Under the pieces are notes generated by a model. It ran no database searches. It was not told where the DNA came from and was given only the letters and a program-made list of their open reading frames with translations. The translations under genes were made by a program, and so were the position numbers. Of a stretch of 64,000 nt of DNA, positions 35,124 through 43,344 are shown piece by piece (within the stretch, counting starts at the first letter, position 1; each line of letters opens with the position of its first letter). The DNA is from CmP2 sp052084925 (GTDB taxonomy: Bacteria > Actinomycetota > Actinomycetes > Actinomycetales > Micrococcaceae): the NCBI GenBank assembly GCA_052084925.1, contig JBQDEV010000006.1:151175-215174 (forward strand), given 5' to 3'.

Positions 35124-36020
35124 CTAGTTCCATCGGACCTGGGTTTTGACCAGATTCTTCTTGCATTGCTGCAAGTATGCTTGAGCTTCCTCGTGCTGGT
35201 CGCGCATGAGGTGGCGAGTGTACTTCACGTACTTGGCAACGGTCAGCTTCGGGTCGCCGTCCTGGATCAGGTCGCCTTGTTCGATCCACAGGACTCGTGT
35301 GCTGATGGATTTGATGGTCTTCAACGAGTGGCTGACGAGGAAAACGCAGCCAGCATTCAGCCGCAATTCATCGATCCGAGCACGTGTGCGGTCCTTGAAC
35401 TGAGCGTCACCAGTGTTTAGTGCCTCATCGATGATCAAGATTTCCGGATCGACGCTGGTGGCGATGGCGAACTGGAGCCGAGACGCCATTCCGGATGAAT
35501 AAGCGCGGAGCGGAAGATGAAGTGCCCGTTGCAAGCCGGAAAGCTCCACAATGCTCTGGCGCTTGGCTTCAATCTCGGAATGACTCATCCCCATCGCGAG
35601 ACATCCGAGCGTGATGTTGTCGTGTCCGGAGATGGTTTTGACGAGCGCAGCGTTTACACCCAACAGTGTGGGTGTCGAACTGGCGTAAACGGACCCGGTG
35701 GTCGGTGGGAGCTTACCGGTGATCATATTCATCAGCGTCGACTTTCCCGAGCCATTCGTGCCGATGATTCCGATAGATTCACCCTGGTGGACCACGAAAG
35801 ACAAGGGACGCAGCGCATCCACCTCATTGGTCACGTTGCCACTACTCCGGCGAAGACGCTTTCGCAGTCCGCCCTTAGACGTCGAGGATGCCGAAGCGGA
35901 TCGGACGGCGTATCTCATCGAGGCATTGTCGACGACTACCAGGGGAGTAGAAGGGCCCTGTTCGGGTTGGAATGCTTCAGGGGTCGCAGCTGTCGCCGTG
36001 TTCATGGTTTCGCTCGACAT
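35124..36020 (-). CDS. Polysaccharide ABC exporter, ATP-binding protein (Wzt/TagH-like)
   Basis: ATPase of 298 residues powering export of a polyprenyl-linked glycan. Walker A GTNGSGKST is at about 87-95, the signature in AYSSGMASRLQFA at about 173-185 and Walker B ILIIDEAL at about 194-201. The wording SGMASRL and IDEAL is typical of O-antigen and teichoic acid exporters. It lacks the C-terminal carbohydrate-binding domain of long Wzt proteins, ending soon after the switch region. It has an unusual 65-residue Ser/Thr/Ala-rich N-terminus. It overlaps the permease gene by one base (TGATG). Confidence 0.87.
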   Translation of the reverse strand: MSSETMNTATAATPEAFQPEQGPSTPLVVVDNASMRYAVRSASASSTSKGGLRKRLRRSSGNVTNEVDALRPLSFVVHQGESIGIIGTNGSGKSTLMNMITGKLPPTTGSVYASSTPTLLGVNAALVKTISGHDNITLGCLAMGMSHSEIEAKRQSIVELSGLQRALHLPLRAYSSGMASRLQFAIATSVDPEILIIDEALNTGDAQFKDRTRARIDELRLNAGCVFLVSHSLKTIKSISTRVLWIEQGDLIQDGDPKLTVAKYVKYTRHLMRDQHEEAQAYLQQCKKNLVKTQVRWN

Positions 36021-36910
36021 CAGAACTCCCGTCCGTAGCTTTCCTCGGCCCGCCAGAAAACGATGCTTCCGATGATGGTCAAACCCAGGGACCAGGCACC
36101 TAGAACAATCCAGCGTTCATATCCCGGCCACGTGTCGTATAGCAAGACGTCGCGGGTCATGTCCAGCACGCAGAACATCGGGTTCGCGTGCATCACGGTC
36201 AGTAGGGCAGGATGGTCGGCGAAACGGTCGGCGCTGAAGAAGACACACGACATGTACAACCACGCACGCGTCGCGAAGCTGATGAGATGGCTAATGTCGT
36301 TCCACTGCGCCACCAAGCGTGCCAGAAGCAGCCCGAGTCCGAGATTCATGAGGAACTGTAGCGCCAGAATCGGCAGGAACATGAACCATTTCCAAGAGAT
36401 GGGTTCCAGCGGAGGAATGATGAGCACGAGGGCAAACATCATCATGAATGTGGGGATATTTGCCATCAGCTCACGAACATTCACGGCGATGGGCAGTGTG
36501 GCCCGGGGGAAGCTAAAGGCTTTGACGACGTTTCGATTCCCTGTGATCGCCTTCGAACCGGAAGTGACAGCCGAGGTGGTGTACCGGAACATGAAGACGC
36601 CAATGATCAAATAGGCGATGAAATTGGGGATGCCCCGTCCGGTACCGAGAATGAAGCCGAAGACGAAATAGTAGGTTGCGCCATTGAGGATCGGGTTGAG
36701 CAGCATCCAGAACCGACCGAGTGCATCCGTGCTGGACTTGCCCGCGATCCGTGCCTTGGAGTCGAAGAGGATGAAGCTCCGAAAAGTCCACAGCTGTCGG
36801 AGATAGCGAAAGTAGCCTGGACGGGCGCCCACGCGACTCATGCCAGTTCGATCGACGCTGACTGTGCGGAGGCGATCTCCCTCCGGCAACGCAGAACTGT
36901 CAATCGACAT
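36020..36910 (-). CDS. Polysaccharide ABC exporter, permease (Wzm/TagG-like)
   Basis: Permease of 296 residues of the ABC-2 type. A cytosolic N-terminus of about 50 residues is followed by roughly six membrane helices, including PILNGATYYFVFGFILG and FIAYLIIGVFMFRYTTSAV. It contains FSFPRATLPIAVNVRELM, the characteristic coupling segment of TagG/Wzm. With the ATPase gene it forms an exporter for the finished polysaccharide. It is the first gene of the minus-strand operon, divergent from wecB across a 249-base region. Confidence 0.87.
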   Translation of the reverse strand: MSIDSSALPEGDRLRTVSVDRTGMSRVGARPGYFRYLRQLWTFRSFILFDSKARIAGKSSTDALGRFWMLLNPILNGATYYFVFGFILGTGRGIPNFIAYLIIGVFMFRYTTSAVTSGSKAITGNRNVVKAFSFPRATLPIAVNVRELMANIPTFMMMFALVLIIPPLEPISWKWFMFLPILALQFLMNLGLGLLLARLVAQWNDISHLISFATRAWLYMSCVFFSADRFADHPALLTVMHANPMFCVLDMTRDVLLYDTWPGYERWIVLGAWSLGLTIIGSIVFWRAEESYGREF

Positions 36911-37159
36911 TCAGGACACCTTTCGCTTTCATTAATCGAGCCGACGCCCGACCTTCTGGGCCTCGTGCTCGATATCGCGCTCTCGAATGTACGCGCGGTG
37001 AGTCAGAGTTTACCAATCTGAGATCGTTGGACTGGGACAGACTAGACGGTGCGTCTGAGAATCTGCCGAGGATTCTCCTCCCGACAAGACACGGTTTAGG
37101 ATGACAGTGCAAGCTTGAGGCAATTCACGAGACTGAAGTCATCCAATCAGAGGAGTGCT
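36911..37159. promoter_or_regulatory. Divergent promoter region between exporter operon and wecB
   Basis: This 249-base non-coding stretch separates two outward-facing units. It contains a perfect 7-bp dyad, GAGAATC (37057-37063) and GATTCTC (37071-37077), and a TAGGAT hexamer (37097-37102) that could be the -10 for wecB. The leftward promoter is not clear by eye. Confidence 0.4.
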
Positions 37160-38323
37160 GTGAAGAAGATCATGCCCGTCTATGGGACCCGCCCGGAAGC
37201 CATTAAGGTCGCTCCGATCATCAAGGCCCTCCAGGACGCGGACGATTTCGATTGCGTTGTCACCGTCACCGGCCAGCACCGCGAAATGCTCGATCAGGTC
37301 AACGAACTGTTCGACATCACACCGGATCACGACCTGAACATCATCCAGCCCCGCCAGACTTTGAACATGGTGATGGCAAAGACCATCGACGGCCTCGATT
37401 CCATTCTCGAGCAGGAGCAACCTGACGCCGTCGTCGTCCAGGGAGATACCACCACGTCCACAGCCGGCGCCATCGCCGCCTTCAACCGGGGCATTCCAGT
37501 AGTCCACGTAGAGGCTGGACTCCGAAGCTTCAACATCTTCTCGCCTTTCCCAGAAGAGGCGAATCGGAAGATGACGTCGCAGATCTCGTCGCTTCACTTG
37601 GCACCGACGTCGGTCTCCAAGGCGAACTTGCTGCGAGAGGCCGTCAACGAGGACGACGTCTATGTCTCCGGCAACACCGTGATCGATGCGCTACTCGACG
37701 TGGTCGACAAGAAGGTGCCGTTTGAGGATTCTGCCCTGCAGGATGTTCAGAAGGCCGTTGAATCCGGCCAGAAGCTCGTGCTGGTGACCAGCCACCGTCG
37801 AGAGAACCAAGGCGATGCGATGCGCGGTGTCGGGCGCGCGCTCGCTCGTCTCTCAGAAACCCATCCGGATGTGCTGTTCGTATTGCCCGCGCACAAGAAC
37901 CCCGTGGTGCGCGAAGCGATTCTGCCGTTCCTCGAGGGTAAGACTAACGTCGTCGTCACAGAACCGGTGGCCTACGGTCAGTTCACACACCTGATCTCGC
38001 TTGCTGACGTCGTACTGACTGACTCCGGTGGAGTTCAGGAAGAAGCACCGGGCCTGGGCAAGCCGGTGTTGGTGATGCGGGAGAACACTGAGCGCCCGGA
38101 GGCAGTGACCGCTGGAACCGTCCGGTTGATCGGCACCGATGAGGAGCGGGTCTACAACGAGGTCACCGAGCTGCTCACTGACGATGCCGCCTACAAGCGG
38201 ATGTCCAACGCGGTAAACCCTTATGGTGACGGCAAGGCAGCCCGACGCACACTCTCGGCGATTCGTGAGCTGCTCGGTACCGGAAAGCGCGAGGCCGAAT
38301 TCGACGACGGGTTGGGAAACTGA
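37160..38323 (+). CDS. wecB: UDP-N-acetylglucosamine 2-epimerase (non-hydrolysing)
   Basis: Interconverts UDP-GlcNAc and UDP-ManNAc, feeding the WecC-like dehydrogenase of this locus. The GTG at 37160 (VKKIMPVYGTRPEAIKVAP) has AGAGGA upstream and gives 387 residues; an in-frame TTG at 37115 adds residues unlike the family. Motifs include GTRPEAIK, TGQHREMLDQV, VQGDTTTS, HVEAGLRSFN, PFPEEANRKM, VTSHRRENQG and DSGGVQEEAPGLGKPVLVMRENTERPEA, all diagnostic for the non-hydrolysing epimerase. It ends just before a strong terminator. Confidence 0.93.
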   Translation: MKKIMPVYGTRPEAIKVAPIIKALQDADDFDCVVTVTGQHREMLDQVNELFDITPDHDLNIIQPRQTLNMVMAKTIDGLDSILEQEQPDAVVVQGDTTTSTAGAIAAFNRGIPVVHVEAGLRSFNIFSPFPEEANRKMTSQISSLHLAPTSVSKANLLREAVNEDDVYVSGNTVIDALLDVVDKKVPFEDSALQDVQKAVESGQKLVLVTSHRRENQGDAMRGVGRALARLSETHPDVLFVLPAHKNPVVREAILPFLEGKTNVVVTEPVAYGQFTHLISLADVVLTDSGGVQEEAPGLGKPVLVMRENTERPEAVTAGTVRLIGTDEERVYNEVTELLTDDAAYKRMSNAVNPYGDGKAARRTLSAIRELLGTGKREAEFDDGLGN

Positions 38324-38338
38324 GCCACGTCTGACGAG

Positions 38339-38369
38339 AACGCACCCGGGCGGTATGCTCGGGTGCGTT
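38339..38369 (+). terminator. Intrinsic terminator after wecB
   Basis: AACGCACCCG (38339-38348) pairs perfectly with CGGGTGCGTT (38360-38369) around an 11-base loop, followed by CCTCTTTTCCC. It lies 16 bases after the wecB stop and closes the polysaccharide locus before smc. Confidence 0.75.
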
Positions 38370-38439
38370 CCTCTTTTCCCGACTGCTCACTTAATGCTTC
38401 GGGACCTCAGCACAATCGAACCATGATGGCCACGACACT

Positions 38440-41400
38440 ATGTACCTGAAGACTCTGACGATTCGCGGATTCAAGTCGTTCGCTTCGGCAACGACCTTTG
38501 AGTTCGAGCCTGGCGTGACTGCCGTCGTGGGGCCGAACGGTTCCGGTAAATCCAACGTCGTTGATGCGCTGGCCTGGGTGATGGGGGAGCAGGGAGCTAA
38601 GAACTTGCGTGGCGGAAAGATGGAAGATGTCATCTTTGCTGGCACCTCGGGTCGTTCGGCGTTGGGCCGTGCCCAAGTGTCGCTCACGATCGACAACTCC
38701 GATGGTGCCCTGCCGATCGACTATTCGGAAGTCACCATTTCGAGAACCCTCTTTCGCTCGGGCGGCTCGGAATACGCGATCAATGGCAACAACTGTCGAC
38801 TGCTCGACATTCAGGAGCTCCTCTCGGACTCGGGGCTTGGTCGAGAGATGCACGTGATTGTTGGGCAGGGACAGCTTGATCGAATCCTGCAAGCGACACC
38901 GGAAGAACGACGCGGATTTATCGAAGAAGCCTCGGGAATCCTCAAGCACCGACGCCGCAAGGAGCGTTCGGTTCGCAAACTCGATTCAATGCGCACGAAT
39001 CTTGATCGCGTACGGGATCTCACAGAAGAAGTTCGTCGGCAGCTGGGTCCATTGTCTCGACAGGCCGCTACGGCCCGGAAAGCGCAGCGGATCCAATTCG
39101 ATGTCCGTGACGCAAGGGCACGACTCCTCGCCGACGAGATCGTCACCCAAACGTCGGCGGTGGAAGCTGTGGCAGCGGATGATGCTGACATCTCTGGCCG
39201 ACTTGAATCAGCGACTCGACGACAAGAACAGGCAGAAGCAGAGGGCGCGCGATTAGCTGCCGTGGCGAAAACAGCGGCTGAGGCGGCAACGGCCGCCCGG
39301 AATCATTGGTACGAATTGTCCAACCTGTTGGAGCGCTACCGCTCTCTTGAGGCGCTCAACTCCGAACGCCTCCGGGCAGCTACTGCACCCGTTCCCGCCC
39401 GCAAGGAGATAGATCCCGATACAGCGGAGGCTCACGCGGCTGACGCACAGAAGCAGGCGGAGGATTCGCAAAGCGCAGTCAAATCGGCTGAAAAGATCCT
39501 CGATGAGGCGACTGCGAATCGAGAGGACGCGGAGCGGGCCGCTCGCATCGCCGCGGATACCTACACACAGCTTCTGCAGCGTGCCGCCGACCGTCGCCAA
39601 GCCGTTGCTGTTGCACAAGGTGCAGTCGATACAACATCCGCGAAAGTGGACGCGTTGCTAGGACAGCGCGATGCGGCCGATGCCGAACTTGAGCGATTTG
39701 CAAAGACGGTGGAGGAACACCAAGGACAACTCGAGTCGTGGTCTGACCCTGACGAAGCAGGCGAATCGACCGCTGCTCTTGAACAAGAAGCCCAGTCTGC
39801 GCAGGAGCGAGTGACCGTTTTACGGAAGGGACTCGCTGACGACGAGAAGCTGCTTTCTGAGGCACGTTCAGCACTCAGCTCGGCGGTGACGCGGCGAGAG
39901 GTTCTCCAAGACGGATTACGCCCGGACACGGGATCGGCGCTGTCGGTCTTGTCCGGCTCCGGGACCGTCGACCTCACCTCGCTGGTCAGCGTTGTTGATG
40001 GCTGGGAGAGAGCGGTCACCGTTGCCCTCGGCGAGGGAGTGGAACAACTTTGGGTCAGCAACCAGGAAGCCGTTGGCGCCGCAGTGGATGAACTTGTCTC
40101 CAACACAGGAGGCGACGCCCGACTGCTATATCCCGTCTCAAAGGAAGCACTGAGCAAAGACCACAAGACACTTGGTGAGGGAATCCATTCCGTCGACGAC
40201 ATCTTCAGCGCTCGTCCAGAGGCCCCGAACGGACTGCTCGAATCGGTGCGCACAGCTCTGTCGGACGTGTTGTTCGTAGTTGACCTCGACACGGCATACC
40301 GCTGGTGGGAAGAGAACCCGGATGTAAGAGATATCCACCGTCTGGTGACTCCCCACGGACACGTTATCGGACGCGTCGATGTGACAGTCCGAGGTCATGA
40401 CGTTGCGTCCACGTTGGAGACGCGTGCTGCCGCCGATGCGGCTGAGGTTCTCGCAACCGAACGTGCCCGAGATGTCGAGCAGGCACAGCAACAACGTGAC
40501 CACGCAGCTCGGGACCTCGATGATGCGGTGGAAACAGAACGGCGGTTGCTGGCTGAGGTACAGCAGGTCCGGATGGAGCGCGCTGCTGCCAGCGAGCGGT
40601 GGAAATCTGCACAGCGTTCGTTGAGCCAGGCACAGCAGCAATGGAAGCGAGCGTCTGATCAGCGTCAGGATCTGGAAGCGCGTCTCGATGAGGCGCAACA
40701 GCGGCTCGTCCTTGCGCGCGAACGACTGGAGGCCGCGCAAGGAGCACTCGACGTCCACGATTCCGCGGACGAGATCGGCTCGGAAGAAGCGTCATTTCAC
40801 CGCAAAGAAGCCGCTGAAAAAGAAGCATCGCGTACCCGCACCGAAGAAACCGAAGCCAGACTTGTCCTTAGGACCGCTGAAGGTGTTCTTCAGCAGGCTG
40901 TTCACCGAGCTGAGCAGTCTCGCCGACGCGTCCAAGCAGCGCTCCTGGCTCAGCAGGAAGAGCAGCGGTCGGAGGCACGCCGCCGTCGCAGCATCGACCG
41001 TCTGAGCGCGGTGGAATCCGCCATCACGCAAGCCATAGAAAGGGTGGATGCGGCGGTCCAGCAGGCAGAAGATGATCGGCGCGAGTTGGAAGACCAGCGT
41101 GCCGAACTGGACCGACAACGACGAGAAGCCAATGAATCAGCCGAAGCCGCGCGGAAAGACGTCAGCGCGGCTAAGGACGAGGCACATGCCCGGCAGATGG
41201 CCCACCGAGAGCAGCAGCTGAAGCTCGAACAGCTTCATCAACGTGCCCAGGACGAACTCGGGTACACGGAGGATTACCTGATCGACCACTTCGGCCCGGA
41301 ACTGCCGGTGCCGCTCAACCCGCCGGAAACCATAGACGACTTCGGCGATGAAGCCGTTCCAGCAGACATCTCAACTGATGCAGTGCCGTTCGACAGGGAA

Positions 41401-42072
41401 GAGCAGGCGCAGCGCTTGCGGCGTGCGCAACGACAGCTGACCGCCCTGGGCAAAGTCAATCCGCTGGCACTGGAAGAATACGCAGCGGTTGAAGAACGGC
41501 ATAAGTACCTGTCCGAGCAACTCGCAGATTTGGAACAATCCCGCAAGGACCTCTTGCAGATCATTGCGGATGTCGACGCGACCGTGCTTCGGGTCTTTGA
41601 ATCGGCTTATCGTGACACGGCCGCTCAGTTCCAGCACGTCTTCGCCACCTTGTTCCCCGGTGGCGAGGGACGGCTGTCCCTGACAGAACCCGATAATCTC
41701 CTGGAAACGGGTATCGACGTTGAAGCACGACCGGCAGGCAAGAAAGTCAAGCGGTTGTCTCTGCTCTCCGGCGGTGAACGGTCGCTGGCAGCGGTCGCAA
41801 TGCTGGTTTCGATCTTCAAAGCCCGTCCTTCACCGTTCTATGTGATGGATGAAGTCGAAGCCGCCCTCGACGACACCAACCTCTCTCGACTCCTGACAAT
41901 CTTCCGCGAGCTGCAACAGGATTCCCAGTTGATCATCATCACGCACCAAAAGCGCACCATGGAAGTCGCTGACGCTCTGTACGGGGTGTCCATGCGCGGC
42001 GACGGTGTGACCAAAGTGATCAGCCAACGTCTCGGGGAGCGTCAGGAGAAGGACCCGAATCTGCTGGCGTGA
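38440..42072 (+). CDS. smc: Chromosome segregation protein SMC
   Basis: Condensin ATPase of 1210 residues that organises and segregates the chromosome. Walker A GPNGSGKSN is at 31-39, followed by the Q-loop region. Two long charged coiled-coil arms flank a hinge at about 495-655. The C-terminal head has LSGGERSLAAVAML (about 1108) and Walker B FYVMDEVEAALDDTN. Length and domains are normal. The last 53 bases overlap the convergent MFS gene. In many relatives ftsY follows directly, but four other genes intervene here. Confidence 0.97.
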   Translation: MYLKTLTIRGFKSFASATTFEFEPGVTAVVGPNGSGKSNVVDALAWVMGEQGAKNLRGGKMEDVIFAGTSGRSALGRAQVSLTIDNSDGALPIDYSEVTISRTLFRSGGSEYAINGNNCRLLDIQELLSDSGLGREMHVIVGQGQLDRILQATPEERRGFIEEASGILKHRRRKERSVRKLDSMRTNLDRVRDLTEEVRRQLGPLSRQAATARKAQRIQFDVRDARARLLADEIVTQTSAVEAVAADDADISGRLESATRRQEQAEAEGARLAAVAKTAAEAATAARNHWYELSNLLERYRSLEALNSERLRAATAPVPARKEIDPDTAEAHAADAQKQAEDSQSAVKSAEKILDEATANREDAERAARIAADTYTQLLQRAADRRQAVAVAQGAVDTTSAKVDALLGQRDAADAELERFAKTVEEHQGQLESWSDPDEAGESTAALEQEAQSAQERVTVLRKGLADDEKLLSEARSALSSAVTRREVLQDGLRPDTGSALSVLSGSGTVDLTSLVSVVDGWERAVTVALGEGVEQLWVSNQEAVGAAVDELVSNTGGDARLLYPVSKEALSKDHKTLGEGIHSVDDIFSARPEAPNGLLESVRTALSDVLFVVDLDTAYRWWEENPDVRDIHRLVTPHGHVIGRVDVTVRGHDVASTLETRAAADAAEVLATERARDVEQAQQQRDHAARDLDDAVETERRLLAEVQQVRMERAAASERWKSAQRSLSQAQQQWKRASDQRQDLEARLDEAQQRLVLARERLEAAQGALDVHDSADEIGSEEASFHRKEAAEKEASRTRTEETEARLVLRTAEGVLQQAVHRAEQSRRRVQAALLAQQEEQRSEARRRRSIDRLSAVESAITQAIERVDAAVQQAEDDRRELEDQRAELDRQRREANESAEAARKDVSAAKDEAHARQMAHREQQLKLEQLHQRAQDELGYTEDYLIDHFGPELPVPLNPPETIDDFGDEAVPADISTDAVPFDREEQAQRLRRAQRQLTALGKVNPLALEEYAAVEERHKYLSEQLADLEQSRKDLLQIIADVDATVLRVFESAYRDTAAQFQHVFATLFPGGEGRLSLTEPDNLLETGIDVEARPAGKKVKRLSLLSGGERSLAAVAMLVSIFKARPSPFYVMDEVEAALDDTNLSRLLTIFRELQQDSQLIIITHQKRTMEVADALYGVSMRGDGVTKVISQRLGERQEKDPNLLA

Positions 42073-43339
42073 TCTTCGGCAGGGCACCAGTTCTCGGACC
42101 ACCTGGCACCACGGGATTATTGGTTTCTGGCGCAAAGAGCCAGCCGATGCCGGCCGTAAAGAGAACTGCGCCGGTGAGGGCGAACGCAAGTTGATAATTC
42201 ACCGCGTCGACGAGAAACCCCACCAGGAGCGGTCCCACGATCGCGCCGAGGTCCGACGACATCTGCGCTGTCGACATGACAGTTCCCGCCTTGCGATTCT
42301 GCCCCACCAGGTCCGCAATAGACGCCTGCTGTGGAGCATTGAGCATCCCAGTGCCTACGCCAGCTAACATGCACAAGCCCAAGAACCACCAGGCGTCGGG
42401 TGAGAATCCGAGCGCAGCCGTGGCCAGGCCGGCGACAAAGAGCCCGGGGATAATCAGCGGTCGCCGACCATGGCGGTCGGACAATCGCGACGAGAAGGTG
42501 ATGGCCACGATGTTCCCCGCGGCGAACACCGAGAGAGCGGCCGCCGCGGTCTGTGGACCGTTGAGAACGAATCCAGTCCCGACGAAGGCACCAGCGGCGA
42601 ACAAGGGCGTGATCGAATTACGCACACCGAAAGTGGCCCATCCATTGGCGAGGAAGGAGCCCAGAGCGGCCCGATATGCCCCCGAATCCCATGCCTCCGA
42701 GACAGGCATGGCAACTCGAGCATCTGGAGTACGTCGATCGGCGAGACGGGATTCTCGCAACAACACGAAGACCAGCCCGGCAGCAACGAGAAGTGCGGTG
42801 CCATAGATGATGAACGGCACGCGCGGTCCCCATGTGGCCAGCAGACCGCCGACCACGGGCCCAGCAATGTTCCCGATGAGAAATGCAGAGGCATAGGCGC
42901 CGGAAACGCGGCCGCGGATCGAGGGCGGTGACTTGCGTGCCAAGAAAGACATGGCTGACACCGTGAAGAGTGTGGAGCCGAGTCCGCCCAACCCCCGGAA
43001 CAACAGCAACTGCCAGTATGTCTGTGCGAACGCGATCAGGAACATCGATATAGCGACGACCGATACGCCAATCATATAGACCGGCGTCTCGCCGAACCGA
43101 CTCGTTGCTCGTCCCGATACAGGGGCGAATACCAGCCTGGCTAGCCCGAACACCGACACGACTGCCGAAACTGCGAAGGCGCCGACACCGAACGATTGAG
43201 CGTACTGCGGCAGGACTGGGGCAATGATTCCGAACCCGATGGCGATGATGAATGCGCACCCGATGAGGACTTTGATTTCGCGAGGAATTTTCACACGGGC
43301 ATGCTGGACACCGATCGAGGGCGTGCGGGAGGAGGACAT
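42020..43339 (-). CDS. Major facilitator superfamily transporter
   Basis: Twelve-helix transporter of 439 residues, probably a drug:proton antiporter-like exporter. Helices start at about residue 22 (VLIGCAFIIAIGFGIIAPVL). A loop 2-3 motif appears as PVSGRATSRFGETPVY, a GNIAGPVVGGLLATW segment (antiporter motif C-like) lies near residue 157, and the second-half loop reads SDRHGRRPLIIPG. The C-terminus is Pro-rich. The substrate is unknown. It follows the PucR-type regulator by five bases, so the two are an operon. The 3' end is antisense to the last 53 bases of smc. Confidence 0.85.
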   Translation of the reverse strand: MSSSRTPSIGVQHARVKIPREIKVLIGCAFIIAIGFGIIAPVLPQYAQSFGVGAFAVSAVVSVFGLARLVFAPVSGRATSRFGETPVYMIGVSVVAISMFLIAFAQTYWQLLLFRGLGGLGSTLFTVSAMSFLARKSPPSIRGRVSGAYASAFLIGNIAGPVVGGLLATWGPRVPFIIYGTALLVAAGLVFVLLRESRLADRRTPDARVAMPVSEAWDSGAYRAALGSFLANGWATFGVRNSITPLFAAGAFVGTGFVLNGPQTAAAALSVFAAGNIVAITFSSRLSDRHGRRPLIIPGLFVAGLATAALGFSPDAWWFLGLCMLAGVGTGMLNAPQQASIADLVGQNRKAGTVMSTAQMSSDLGAIVGPLLVGFLVDAVNYQLAFALTGAVLFTAGIGWLFAPETNNPVVPGGPRTGALPKITPADSGPSPDAPRDVG

Positions 43340-43344
43340 AGGGG

